In this document: positions 26,678 to 35,998 of the stretch, one piece after another
Numbering within the stretch: position 1 is the first letter of the stretch
How the letters are laid out: every line of letters starts with the position of its first letter
Assembly: GCF_011078175.1 (NCBI RefSeq)
Contig: NZ_JAALCJ010000001.1
Location: 186,001 to 250,000 of the forward strand
Reading direction: 5' to 3'
From: Enterobacter cloacae
GTDB taxonomy: Bacteria > Pseudomonadota > Gammaproteobacteria > Enterobacterales > Enterobacteriaceae
DNA length: 64,000 nucleotides
Position numbers and translations under genes: made by a program
Notes under the pieces: generated by a model
Database searches by the model: none
What the model was told of the DNA's origin: nothing
The model's input: the letters and a program-made list of their open reading frames with translations, nothing else

Positions 26678-26710
26678 ATTCCTGCCGGCACGGAATATGC
26701 CGTCAGGAAT
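26678..26710. terminator. Stem-loop after yddG
   Basis: ATTCCTGCCGGCA pairs with TGCCGTCAGGAAT (13-bp stem with one mismatch) around a 7-base loop, eight bases after the yddG stop. The following bases are AT-rich (TTAACAGTATTTT), so it probably acts as a terminator. Confidence 0.55.
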
Positions 26711-27293
26711 TTAACAGTATTTTAATGCGTGATCACATTCAAGAATAAAACTTATAACATTCGTTTGGGTTTATGTTTCCGTATAGAGTGCAATTGAAAA
26801 GCCAGCTCGTTGCGAAAATTGACACAAACTGACAACCAAGGTAATTAATTCACCCGCAATACTTCCGAACTATATAGCACGATATGCAATAGTTTATTTC
26901 TGATTATTTCTGTCCAAAGTAAGACCTTTTCTGGCCGCCAAACAACTAACAAACTGTTTTGAAAGAGATTATTGCGCACTTCCCTTTCCCGTTCTGCGCC
27001 AACACGTGTTAATTTCGTTGAAAAACTAAAACCCCATAAAACTATATACAGCCATATTATTCCGACTATTTAATAATCATTATATGTATATATATTAATC
27101 TGGCTGGGCCCTGTACGGGCAATTTTTCGGATCAAGGTCACATTAATTGAAATTTTTTTAAATATTTTGAAACTTATTATTGAAAGCAGACTATGGAATT
27201 CTAAAAATAGTCTGCCATTGACGATAAGCCTCGTTTAAAAATCGTTCAGGTGGCTTAGGAAATACCTAAATAAAATTATAAGGATTAATTAAG
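26711..27293. other. Long AT-rich non-coding leader upstream of porin gene
   Basis: About 580 bases without a supportable gene, markedly AT-rich with many A and T runs. This is usual upstream of enterobacterial porin genes, where H-NS and OmpR binding and small-RNA control are common. I see no sharp OmpR box, tRNA or small RNA that I could name. Confidence 0.5.
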
Positions 27294-28367
27294 ATGAAAC
27301 TTAAATTAGTTGCAGTGGCAGTGACTTCCCTGATGGCGGCTGGCGTAGTTAACGCGGCTGAAGTTTTTAACAAAGACGGTAACAAACTGGATCTGTACGG
27401 CAAAGTTACGGGTCTGCACTATTTTTCTGATGACGCTGGTAGCGACGGCGACAAAACGTATGTTCGTCTGGGCTTTAAAGGTGAAACGCAGATCAACGAT
27501 CGGCTGACCGGCTACGGCCAGTGGGAATATGAGTTCAAGGGCAACCGCTCTGAAGCCGAAGGTTCTGACGGCAACAAAACGCGTCTGGCCTACGCTGGTC
27601 TGAAATTCGATGAGTTCGGTTCTTTCGACTACGGTCGTAACTACGGTGTTGCTTATGACATCGGCGCATGGACTGACGTTCTGCCAGAGTTCGGTGGCGA
27701 TACCTGGACGCAGACTGACGGCTTCATGACCGGCCGCACCACTGGCGTTGCAACCTACCGTAACACCGACTTCTTTGGTCTGGTTGACGGCCTGAACGTG
27801 GCTGCTCAGTACCAGGGTAAAAACGACCGTAACGACATCACCGAATCCAACGGTGACGGCTGGGGTCTCTCTTCTACCTATGAATTCGACGGCTTCGGTG
27901 TGGGTGCGACCTACGCGAAATCTGACCGTACCGACCGCCAGGTTCGTGCAGCAAGCAACCTGAACGCCGGTGGCGAAAACGCAGAAGTCTGGGCTGCTGG
28001 CCTGAAGTACGATGCGAACAACATCTACCTGGCAACCACCTACTCTGAAACCCGCAATATGACGGCGTTCGGTAACGGTCACGTTGCGAACAAAGCGCAG
28101 AACTTCGAAGTTGTGGCTCAGTACCAGTTCGACTTCGGTCTGCGTCCATCCATCGCTTACCTGAAATCCAAAGGTAAAGACATCGGTTCTTATGGCGACC
28201 AGGACCTGGTGGAATACGTTGACGTTGGCGCAAGCTACTACTTCAACAAAAACATGTCCACCTACGTTGATTACAAAATCAACCTGGTTGACGACAGCCA
28301 GTTCACTAAAGATGCCAAAGTGGCTACCGACAACATCGTGGCAGTGGGTCTGACCTACCAGTTCTAA
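27294..28367 (+). CDS. ompD: Outer-membrane general porin, OmpD/NmpC-like
   Basis: A 357-residue trimeric porin of the OmpC/OmpF family. Signal peptide [22 protein letters not shown] is cleaved before [16 protein letters not shown]; the loop-3 constriction motif PEFGGDTW and the C-terminal Phe (VGLTYQF) needed for assembly are present. Sequence and neighbours (yddG before, smvA after) fit Salmonella OmpD rather than OmpC or OmpF. The ATG follows AAGGATTAATTAAG. It admits small hydrophilic solutes. Confidence 0.9.
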   Translation: MKLKLVAVAVTSLMAAGVVNAAEVFNKDGNKLDLYGKVTGLHYFSDDAGSDGDKTYVRLGFKGETQINDRLTGYGQWEYEFKGNRSEAEGSDGNKTRLAYAGLKFDEFGSFDYGRNYGVAYDIGAWTDVLPEFGGDTWTQTDGFMTGRTTGVATYRNTDFFGLVDGLNVAAQYQGKNDRNDITESNGDGWGLSSTYEFDGFGVGATYAKSDRTDRQVRAASNLNAGGENAEVWAAGLKYDANNIYLATTYSETRNMTAFGNGHVANKAQNFEVVAQYQFDFGLRPSIAYLKSKGKDIGSYGDQDLVEYVDVGASYYFNKNMSTYVDYKINLVDDSQFTKDAKVATDNIVAVGLTYQF

Positions 28368-28380
28368 GATTTGTTAATTT

Positions 28381-28413
28381 AAAAGGCCAGCCCTCGCGGC
28401 TGGCCTTTTTTTT
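28381..28413. terminator. Bidirectional terminator, porin/smvA
   Basis: The stem AAAAGGCCAGCC/GGCTGGCCTTTT with loop CTCGC is followed by a run of T on the plus strand and preceded by A on the minus strand side. It separates the convergent porin and smvA genes and overlaps the smvA stop codon by two bases. Confidence 0.9.
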
Positions 28414-29902
28414 ACTGCTGCCCTCCCACCTTCGCCAGACTAAACCAGATACCCACAGCCAGGATCAGCAGCATGCCTCCCGCGCTGCTCAGGGCCACGC
28501 TGTGCGAGGTGATGAACGCGGTTTTCGCCGCCGTTATCAATGACTCGGCCAGCGTCGGCGTCAACTCTTGCGCAACCTTCATCGCCTCACCGATTGACGA
28601 TGAGGCTTTATCGGCAAGCGACGCGCTCATCCCCTGCGGCAGTACAATCGACGCCGAAAAGCTGCGTGTTAGCAACAAACCGAAAATGGCGATCCCCAGA
28701 CCGGCACCCAGCTCATAGGACATAGTTTCGATCGCGCCTGCGGCGGCCGCTTTCTCTTTCGGTGCGGCGGCCATGATCGCTGACGTCGATGCCAGCAGTG
28801 CGCTGGCGGCACTGAAGCCCAGCAGCACCATCAGGCTCCACGCCTGCCACTGTTGGGTGCTGAAATCGAGCGTCGACAGGCCGATAAAGCTGAGCGCGCT
28901 TAACCCCATGCCTCCGGCTGCGACAATGCGCAGCCCAAGACGTCCGACCAGTACGCCAGCGATCGGCCCGCTAAATCCGCTCGCCACCATCACCGGCAGC
29001 ATAAATATCCCTGCTTCAAACGGCGTAAAACCATGCACGAACTGCAATTCCTGCGCCATCAGCAGTTCAAATCCCACCAGCGCAATCATGGCGGTCATGG
29101 CCATTACCACGCCGCTTAAAATGATGCGATGACAAAACAGACGCATGTCGATCATTGGTACGTTTGCACGCAGTTGGATTCGAACGAAGATAAACAACAT
29201 CACCGCACCGGTAAGTAGCGTACAGGCTACCATCCACGGCGACAGCGTCCCTTTCAGGGCAGTTTTAGCGCTATAAACCAGCAGTAAAATGGCGACAATC
29301 AGCATGATGGCATGGCTGATATTGAGTGGCTGCTCCGGACGCCCCTGCTGAGCAGGCACAAAGCGCGCAGCAAGCAAAACCACGACTAGCACGATCGGCA
29401 CGTTAATCAGGAATACCGATCCCCAGTAAAAGTGTTCCAGCAACATGCCGCCAATCAGCGGGCCAAACGCCGCACCGCCCGAACCAACAGCCGCCCAGAC
29501 GCCAAGGGCGATATTACGTCGCCGCGCGTCAATAAACAGGGTGCGGATCCCTGCAAGCGTAGCAGGGATGATCATCGCTGCACCAATTGCCAGCGATGCG
29601 CGGGCAACTATCAGCCAGCCAGCGGACGGCGCAAAAGCCGCCGCTAACGATGACAGGCCAAACAGCACGCTGCCGATCGTCAGCAGGCGCTTGAAACCAA
29701 TGCGATCGCCCAGCGCGCCCATCGGCAGCACCATCCCCGCCATCACCAGAGAGTAGATATCAATAATCCACAGCAATTGGTTGCCGCTGGCACCCAGCGT
29801 CATGCTCAATGTTGGCGCCGCCACGTGCAGCACCGTCGCGTCAATCGCCACCGGGATATACACCAGTACGATAATCACTAACGCTAACCACTGACGAAAC
29901 AT
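28412..29902 (-). CDS. smvA: SmvA, 14-helix MFS efflux pump for cationic biocides
   Basis: A 496-residue inner-membrane DHA2-family exporter. The N-terminus shows DATVLHVAAPTL (motif of the QacA/EmrB group), motif A GALGDRIGFKRLL, and motif C region GSGGAAFGPLIGGML. Its gene lies between the porin and narU as in Salmonella, where SmvA exports methyl viologen and acriflavine; in Klebsiella the same gene exports chlorhexidine and octenidine and is repressed by SmvR. The smvR gene and two operators are directly upstream here. Confidence 0.93.
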   Translation of the reverse strand: MFRQWLALVIIVLVYIPVAIDATVLHVAAPTLSMTLGASGNQLLWIIDIYSLVMAGMVLPMGALGDRIGFKRLLTIGSVLFGLSSLAAAFAPSAGWLIVARASLAIGAAMIIPATLAGIRTLFIDARRRNIALGVWAAVGSGGAAFGPLIGGMLLEHFYWGSVFLINVPIVLVVVLLAARFVPAQQGRPEQPLNISHAIMLIVAILLLVYSAKTALKGTLSPWMVACTLLTGAVMLFIFVRIQLRANVPMIDMRLFCHRIILSGVVMAMTAMIALVGFELLMAQELQFVHGFTPFEAGIFMLPVMVASGFSGPIAGVLVGRLGLRIVAAGGMGLSALSFIGLSTLDFSTQQWQAWSLMVLLGFSAASALLASTSAIMAAAPKEKAAAAGAIETMSYELGAGLGIAIFGLLLTRSFSASIVLPQGMSASLADKASSSIGEAMKVAQELTPTLAESLITAAKTAFITSHSVALSSAGGMLLILAVGIWFSLAKVGGQQ

Positions 29903-29924
29903 AAATTTCCTTATTACTTAAAAA

Positions 29925-29940
29925 CTGGACACATGTCCAG
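29925..29940. promoter_or_regulatory. SmvR operator 1
   Basis: CTGGACACATGTCCAG has perfect arms CTGGACA/TGTCCAG around a 2-base centre, 23 bases before the smvA start. It is the more symmetric of two related sites in the smvA/smvR spacer. Confidence 0.75.
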
Positions 29941-29959
29941 ATTGCGATCCTACTTAAAG

Positions 29960-29975
29960 TTGAACACTTGTCCAG
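29960..29975. promoter_or_regulatory. SmvR operator 2
   Basis: TTGAACACTTGTCCAG repeats the operator with one changed arm position, 35 bp centre to centre from operator 1. It overlaps a TTGAAC -35 (29960-29965) of smvR, whose -10 may be TACACT at 29984-29989, so it suits autorepression. Confidence 0.65.
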
Positions 29976-30018
29976 CTCTTTGTTACACTCGTTTCGTTGC
30001 CATTGAGAGTGAGAGAAT

Positions 30019-30594
30019 ATGCGTTATCTGAGCAAGGACGAACGGCGGGAAGAAATTTTACAGGCCGCGATGCGCGTGGCGCTGACGGAAGGATTAACAG
30101 CGATGACCGTGCGCCGTATCGCCACCGAAGCGGGGGTCGCTACCGGGCAGGTTCACCATCACTTTGCGTCTGCGGGCGAGCTTAAATCCCTGGCGTTTGT
30201 GCGGCTGATCCGCGATTTGCTTGATGCTGAAATCGTGGGCGAAAACGCCGGATGGCGCGAGCGCCTGCATGCTATGCTCGGTAGCGATGACGGCGGGTTT
30301 GAACCCTACATTCGACTGTGGCGGGAGGCGCAAATTCTTGCCAGCCGTGATAGCGACATCAAAGGCGCTTACATTTTGACAATGGAGATGTGGCACCAGG
30401 AGACGGTCGCGATTATCCGTGCCGGGGCAGAGGCCAACGCTTTTACGCTTTCTGACCAGCCTGAAAATATCGCCTGGCGATTGATCGGCCTGGTATGCGG
30501 GCTGGACGGCATATACGTCTTAAATATGCCTGAAATGGACGACGCGGCATTTAATAAGCATCTGGATAAACTTATCTCCCTCGAATTGAATTAA
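30019..30594 (+). CDS. smvR: TetR-family repressor SmvR
   Basis: A 191-residue TetR regulator. The N-terminal helix-turn-helix (REEILQAAMRVALTEGLTAMTVRRIATEAGVATGQVHHHF) is followed by an all-helical ligand domain. It is divergent from smvA with two shared palindromes between. In Klebsiella, loss of SmvR raises smvA expression and tolerance to cationic biocides. The frame here is intact. Confidence 0.9.
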   Translation: MRYLSKDERREEILQAAMRVALTEGLTAMTVRRIATEAGVATGQVHHHFASAGELKSLAFVRLIRDLLDAEIVGENAGWRERLHAMLGSDDGGFEPYIRLWREAQILASRDSDIKGAYILTMEMWHQETVAIIRAGAEANAFTLSDQPENIAWRLIGLVCGLDGIYVLNMPEMDDAAFNKHLDKLISLELN

Positions 30595-30645
30595 TACTCC
30601 CCTCGGGGTATTAATTTCCGCGAATCGTTACAATTAGTAACACAT

Positions 30646-30691
30646 AAAGCGAACCCTGATTCCCATTCCAAACTCAGGGATTCGCTTTTTT
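30646..30691 (+). terminator. Terminator after smvR
   Basis: AAAGCGAACCCTGA pairs with TCAGGGATTCGCTTT (13 bp, one mismatch) and is followed by TTTTT. It insulates narU from smvR. A smaller AATACTCCCC/GGGGTATT hairpin precedes it at about 30592-30613. Confidence 0.85.
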
Positions 30692-30804
30692 ATCTATCCT
30701 TTCAGATGTATCCCATAATATCCAAAAATTTCTACAAACCACCGACAGGTATCTTTCTGTTTTTACTTCTTTTTTCTCTCCATTTTGGTAAGCAAGAGGG
30801 TGAT

Positions 30805-32157
30805 ATGTCACATCAAAGCGAGAAGAGTAATCAGCATCTGTTGAGTAACTGGAAACCGGAAAACGCGCAATTTTGGGAGAATAAAGGAAAACATATCGCA
30901 CGAAGAAACCTGTGGATTTCCGTGGCGTGTTTGCTTCTCGCGTTTTGTGTCTGGATGTTGTTTAGCGCTATTGCGGTAAATCTTAATAAGGTCGGATTTA
31001 ATTTCAGCACCGATCAGCTTTTTATGCTAACGGCATTACCTTCTCTCTCCGGTGCGATATTGCGCGTCCCCTACTCTTTTATGGTGCCGATATTTGGCGG
31101 ACGTTACTGGACCGTGTTAAGCACCGTTATCCTGGTCGTACCCTGTGTCTGGCTTGGGATCGCCATCCAGAATACCGCCACGCCTTACTGGATCTTCATC
31201 ATCATCGCGCTGCTGTGCGGTTTTGCCGGCGCCAACTTTGCTTCCAGCATGGGCAACATCAGCTTCTTCTTCCCGAAAGCCAGACAGGGCAGCGCGCTGG
31301 GCATTAACGGCGGGCTGGGTAACCTGGGCGTGAGCGTGATGCAGCTGGTTGCGCCGCTGGTGATTTTCCTGCCGATGTTTACCTTCCTTGGCGTACATGG
31401 CGTACCGCAGGAAGATGGCTCGACGATGTGGCTGGCGAACGCGGCATGGATCTGGGCGCCGCTGCTGATTCTGGCCACCATTGCGGCGTTTTTTGGCATG
31501 AACGACATCGCCAGCTCGAAAGCATCCATTGCCAGCCAGCTTCCGGTGCTTAAGCGCTTTCATCTCTGGCTGCTGAGCCTGCTTTATCTAGCAACCTTCG
31601 GCTCGTTTATCGGTTTCTCGGCAGGCTTTGCCATGCTGTCGAAAACCCAGTTTCCGGACGTTAACATCCTTCACCTCGCCTTTTTCGGTCCGCTAATTGG
31701 CGCCCTGGCGCGTTCAGCTGGCGGGATGATTTCTGACCGGCTGGGCGGCGTGCGCGTCACGCTGATCAACTTCGTTTTTATGGCCATCTTTAGCGCCCTG
31801 ATATTCCTGACGCTCCCCGGGTCAGGTTCAGGCAGCTTTATCGCCTTCTATCTGGTCTTTATGGGCCTGTTTCTGACCGCAGGCCTGGGCAGCGGCTCGA
31901 CCTTTCAGATGATCGCGATCATCTTCCGTCAAATCACCCTCGACCGCGTGAAAAAACAGGGCGGGAGCGACGAACAGGCGCAGCATGAAGCAGTGACCGA
32001 AACGGCTGCCGCGCTGGGCTTTATCTCTGCCATCGGTGCAGTGGGCGGATTCTTTATTCCCAAAGCCTTTGGCACCTCACTGGCGATGACCGGTTCTCCG
32101 GTGGGCGCCATGAAAGTCTTTCTCGTTTTTTACATCGTCTGCGTGCTCGTCACCTGA
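30805..32157 (+). CDS. narU: Nitrate/nitrite transporter NarU, C-terminally truncated
   Basis: A 450-residue MFS nitrate/nitrite porter (NarK family). The start MSHQSEK at 30805 follows AGAGGG; it matches the E. coli protein, so the longer frame to 30706 is not used. The nitrate signatures GFAGANFASSMGNISFFFPK and GFISAIGAVGGFFIP are intact. The frame ends ...IVCVLVT then TGA at 32155-32157, where E. coli has Trp (LTWLVYGRRKFSQK). Reading on gives LVYGRKSSQK and TAA at 32188-32190, so a TGG-to-TGA change removes the end of the last helix and the tail. Function may be kept in part. narZ follows. Confidence 0.93.
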   Translation: MSHQSEKSNQHLLSNWKPENAQFWENKGKHIARRNLWISVACLLLAFCVWMLFSAIAVNLNKVGFNFSTDQLFMLTALPSLSGAILRVPYSFMVPIFGGRYWTVLSTVILVVPCVWLGIAIQNTATPYWIFIIIALLCGFAGANFASSMGNISFFFPKARQGSALGINGGLGNLGVSVMQLVAPLVIFLPMFTFLGVHGVPQEDGSTMWLANAAWIWAPLLILATIAAFFGMNDIASSKASIASQLPVLKRFHLWLLSLLYLATFGSFIGFSAGFAMLSKTQFPDVNILHLAFFGPLIGALARSAGGMISDRLGGVRVTLINFVFMAIFSALIFLTLPGSGSGSFIAFYLVFMGLFLTAGLGSGSTFQMIAIIFRQITLDRVKKQGGSDEQAQHEAVTETAAALGFISAIGAVGGFFIPKAFGTSLAMTGSPVGAMKVFLVFYIVCVLVT

Positions 32158-32257
32158 CTGGTGTACGGCCGCAAATCCTCACAAAAATAATAACTACATT
32201 TTCGCCAGCGCGTGATGACTCACCCTCTGGCCATGCTATCGAAGCAGGAGAAATGTC

Positions 32258-35200
32258 ATGAGCAAACTGTTGGACCGCTTCCGTTATTTCAAAACAAAAG
32301 GCGACAGTTTCGCCGAGGGGCACGGGCAGGTGTATCACACCAACCGCGACTGGGAGGACAGCTACCGTCAGCGCTGGCAATTCGACAAAATTGTACGATC
32401 TACCCACGGCGTTAACTGCACCGGTTCCTGTAGCTGGAAGATTTATGTCAAAAATGGTCTGGTGACCTGGGAAACCCAACAGACCGACTACCCACGCACC
32501 CGCCCTGACCTGCCCAACCACGAACCGCGCGGCTGCCCGCGTGGCGCGAGCTACTCCTGGTATCTTTACAGCGCCAACCGTCTCAAGTACCCGCTGGTGC
32601 GCCGCAGGCTAATTGAACTCTGGCGCGAGGCGCTGGCGCAGCATACCGATCCGGTGCTGGCATGGGACGCCATTCAGAACGATCCTCAAAAAGCACAGAG
32701 CTACAGAAAGGCGCGCGGTAAAGGCGGATTTATCCGCTCAAGCTGGAAAGAGCTAAACCAGCTGATTGCCGCCGCCAACGTCTGGACCATTAAACATTAC
32801 GGTCCGGATCGCGTGGCCGGTTTTTCGCCCATTCCGGCCATGTCGATGGTCTCTTATGCCGCCGGTACACGCTATCTCTCCCTGCTCGGCGGCACCTGCC
32901 TGAGCTTCTATGACTGGTACTGCGATCTGCCTCCTGCATCGCCGATGACCTGGGGCGAGCAGACCGACGTGCCCGAGTCCGCCGACTGGTACAACTCCAG
33001 CTATATCATTGCCTGGGGCTCGAACGTGCCGCAAACGCGCACCCCGGACGCCCACTTCTTTACCGAAGTGCGTTACAAGGGCACCAAGACCGTTGCCATT
33101 ACGCCGGACTTCTCGGAGGTGGCGAAGCTCAGCGACCAGTGGCTGGCCCCCAAACAGGGTACCGACAGCGCCCTTGCCATGGCGATGGGCCACGTGATCC
33201 TTAAAGAGTTCCACCTTGATAACCCGAGCGATTACTTCCTCAACTATTGCCGCCGCTACACCGACATGCCGATGCTGGTCCTGCTGGATGAACAGGCTGA
33301 CGGTCGCGTGGTGCCGGGTCGCATGTTGCGCGCATCGGATCTGGCCGACGGACTGGGTGAAACTAACAATCCGGAGTGGAAAACCATCGCCTTCGACGTC
33401 GCCGGGAATCTTGTGGCGCCGAACGGTTCCATCGGCTTCCGCTGGGGTGAAAAAGGCAAATGGAACCTGGAGCCGCTGGCTGCGGGTCAGCAAACCGAGC
33501 TTACGCTGTCTCTGCTCATCACCCACGACAGCGTGGCGGACGTCGCCTTCCCGTACTTCGGCGGTAACGAGAACCCGCATTTCCGCAGCGTGAAGCAGGA
33601 GCCGGTGCTGACGCGCCGCGTACCGAGTAAAACCCTGACGCTGGCTGACGGCAGCCAGAGACGAGTGGTCAGCGTGTATGATCTGGTGCTGGCGAACTAC
33701 GGCCTCGATCGCGGGCTTGAAGACAGCAACGCTGCGTTAAATTACGCCGAGATAAAAGCCTATACTCCGGCCTGGGGCGAACAAATTACCGGCGTGCCCG
33801 CGTACCTGATTGAAAAAATCGCCCGCGAGTTTGCCGACACGGCGCATAAAACCCACGGTCGCTCGATGATTATCCTCGGTGCGGGTGTGAACCACTGGTA
33901 CCACATGGACATGAACTACCGCGGGATGATCAACATGCTGGTCTTCTGCGGCTGCGTCGGGCAGAGCGGTGGCGGCTGGTCCCACTATGTGGGCCAGGAG
34001 AAGCTGCGGCCGCAAACTGGCTGGCTGCCGCTGGCCTTCGCGCTGGACTGGAACCGCCCGCCGCGCCAGATGAACAGCACGTCATACTTCTACAATCACG
34101 CCAGCCAGTGGCGCTATGAGAAGCTGACCGCGCAGGAATTGCTTTCTCCCCTTGCAGACGCGACGAAATTCACCGGACACCTGATTGATTTCAACGTGCG
34201 CGCCGAGCGCATGGGCTGGCTCCCCTCGGCCCCACAGCTCAACCTGAATCCGCTGCACGTGAAAGCCCGCGCCGACGCCGCCGGGATGTCGCCGCAGGAC
34301 TATACCGTTCAGGCGTTAAAATCGGGTGATATTCGCTTCGCCTGCGAACAGCCGGACAACGGCAAGAACCACCCGCGCAACCTGTTTGTCTGGCGTTCTA
34401 ACCTGCTTGGCTCATCCGGGAAAGGCCATGAGTACATGCTGAAATACCTGCTCGGCACCGAGAGCGGCATTCAGGGTGAAGATTTGGGTTCAACGGACGA
34501 CGTGAAGCCTGAAGAGGTCGAATGGCAAACCGCCGCCATTGAGGGCAAGCTGGATCTGCTGGTGACGCTTGATTTCCGCATGTCCAGCACCTGCCTGTTC
34601 TCCGATATCGTTCTCCCGACCGCAACCTGGTATGAAAAAGACGATATGAATACCTCGGACATGCATCCGTTTATTCACCCACTTTCCGCTGCCGTTGACC
34701 CGGCATGGGAGTCCCGCAGCGACTGGGAGATCTACAAGGGCATCGCCAAAGTGTTCTCTGAAGTGTGCGTCGGGCATCTCGGCACCGAAACTGACGTGGT
34801 GCTACAGCCGCTACAGCATGACTCCCCGGGGGAGCTGTCGCAGCCTTTTGATATTCTGGACTGGCGCAAAGGCGAGTGCGATCTGATCCCCGGCAAAACG
34901 GCACCGAACATCGCCGTGGTCGAGCGTAACTATCCGGAAACCTACGAGCGTTTTACGGCCCTTGGGCCGCTGCTGGACAAGCTCGGCAACGGCGGAAAAG
35001 GCATATCGTGGAACACCCAGAATGAGGTCGATTTCCTCGGCAAGCTCAACTACGTCAAGCCTGACGGCCCGGCGAAAGGCCGTCCGCGCATCGAGACCGC
35101 CATTGACGCTTCAGAGGTGATCCTCGCTCTTGCGCCGGAAACTAACGGTCAGGTCGCGGTCAAAGCCTGGGAAGCCCTCGGCGAACTGACCGGGCGCGAT

Positions 35201-35998
35201 CACACTCATCTGGCGCTGAATAAAGAAGACGAGAAAATCCGCTTCCGCGATATTCAGGCGCAGCCGCGAAAAATTATCTCCAGCCCGACGTGGTCCGGCC
35301 TTGAGAGCGAGCACGTCTCCTATAACGCAGGCTATACCAACGTTCACGAGCTGATCCCGTGGCGCACGATTTCGGGCCGCCAGCAGCTGTATCAGGATCA
35401 TGCCTGGATGCGCGCCTTTGGGGAGAGTCTGGTGGCCTATCGTCCACCGATTGACACCCGCAGCGTCACCCATATGCGCGAAATCCCGCCGAACGGCTTC
35501 CCGGAAAAAGCGCTTAACTTCCTGACGCCGCACCAGAAATGGGGCATTCACTCCACCTACAGCGAAAACCTGCTGATGCAAACCCTGTCGCGCGGGGGGC
35601 CAATCGTCTGGATCAGCGAAACAGACGCGCGCGAACTGGGCATTGAGGACAACGACTGGATAGAAGCCTTTAACGCCAACGGCGCCCTCACCGCCCGCGC
35701 GGTGGTCAGCCAGCGCGTTCCGCCGGGCATGACCATGATGTACCACGCTCAGGAGCGCATTCTGAACATTCCGGGGTCAGAAGTGACCGGACGGCGCGGC
35801 GGGATCCACAACTCGGTCACCCGCGTCTGCCCGAAACCGACCCACATGATCGGCGGCTACGCGCAGCTGGCGTACAGTTTCAACTATTACGGCACCGTCG
35901 GCTCGAACCGCGATGAGTTCATCATGATCCGTAAAATGAAAAACATTAACTGGCTGGACGGCGAAGGTCGGGATCAGGTACAGGAGGCGAAAAAATGA
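32258..35998 (+). CDS. narZ: Nitrate reductase Z alpha subunit
   Basis: The 1246-residue catalytic molybdenum subunit of the second membrane-bound nitrate reductase, same length as E. coli NarZ. The FS0 [4Fe-4S] ligands His50, Cys54, Cys58 and Cys93 and the Mo-ligand Asp223 (FYDWYCD) are present. It faces the cytoplasm and reduces nitrate to nitrite with quinol-derived electrons. Assignment to NarZ rather than NarG rests on narU and narV order and nat downstream. NarZ of E. coli is RpoS-dependent and little affected by nitrate. Confidence 0.97.
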   Translation: MSKLLDRFRYFKTKGDSFAEGHGQVYHTNRDWEDSYRQRWQFDKIVRSTHGVNCTGSCSWKIYVKNGLVTWETQQTDYPRTRPDLPNHEPRGCPRGASYSWYLYSANRLKYPLVRRRLIELWREALAQHTDPVLAWDAIQNDPQKAQSYRKARGKGGFIRSSWKELNQLIAAANVWTIKHYGPDRVAGFSPIPAMSMVSYAAGTRYLSLLGGTCLSFYDWYCDLPPASPMTWGEQTDVPESADWYNSSYIIAWGSNVPQTRTPDAHFFTEVRYKGTKTVAITPDFSEVAKLSDQWLAPKQGTDSALAMAMGHVILKEFHLDNPSDYFLNYCRRYTDMPMLVLLDEQADGRVVPGRMLRASDLADGLGETNNPEWKTIAFDVAGNLVAPNGSIGFRWGEKGKWNLEPLAAGQQTELTLSLLITHDSVADVAFPYFGGNENPHFRSVKQEPVLTRRVPSKTLTLADGSQRRVVSVYDLVLANYGLDRGLEDSNAALNYAEIKAYTPAWGEQITGVPAYLIEKIAREFADTAHKTHGRSMIILGAGVNHWYHMDMNYRGMINMLVFCGCVGQSGGGWSHYVGQEKLRPQTGWLPLAFALDWNRPPRQMNSTSYFYNHASQWRYEKLTAQELLSPLADATKFTGHLIDFNVRAERMGWLPSAPQLNLNPLHVKARADAAGMSPQDYTVQALKSGDIRFACEQPDNGKNHPRNLFVWRSNLLGSSGKGHEYMLKYLLGTESGIQGEDLGSTDDVKPEEVEWQTAAIEGKLDLLVTLDFRMSSTCLFSDIVLPTATWYEKDDMNTSDMHPFIHPLSAAVDPAWESRSDWEIYKGIAKVFSEVCVGHLGTETDVVLQPLQHDSPGELSQPFDILDWRKGECDLIPGKTAPNIAVVERNYPETYERFTALGPLLDKLGNGGKGISWNTQNEVDFLGKLNYVKPDGPAKGRPRIETAIDASEVILALAPETNGQVAVKAWEALGELTGRDHTHLALNKEDEKIRFRDIQAQPRKIISSPTWSGLESEHVSYNAGYTNVHELIPWRTISGRQQLYQDHAWMRAFGESLVAYRPPIDTRSVTHMREIPPNGFPEKALNFLTPHQKWGIHSTYSENLLMQTLSRGGPIVWISETDARELGIEDNDWIEAFNANGALTARAVVSQRVPPGMTMMYHAQERILNIPGSEVTGRRGGIHNSVTRVCPKPTHMIGGYAQLAYSFNYYGTVGSNRDEFIMIRKMKNINWLDGEGRDQVQEAKK

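Noticed and set aside
30706..30804. 33-residue N-terminal extension of narU
   Set aside because: The ATG at 30805 has a good ribosome site and matches E. coli NarU; the extension lies in the leader and lacks its own site.
32753..33580. Minus-strand frame of 275 codons opposite narZ
   Set aside because: Shadow of narZ; no ribosome site and unrelated to any family.
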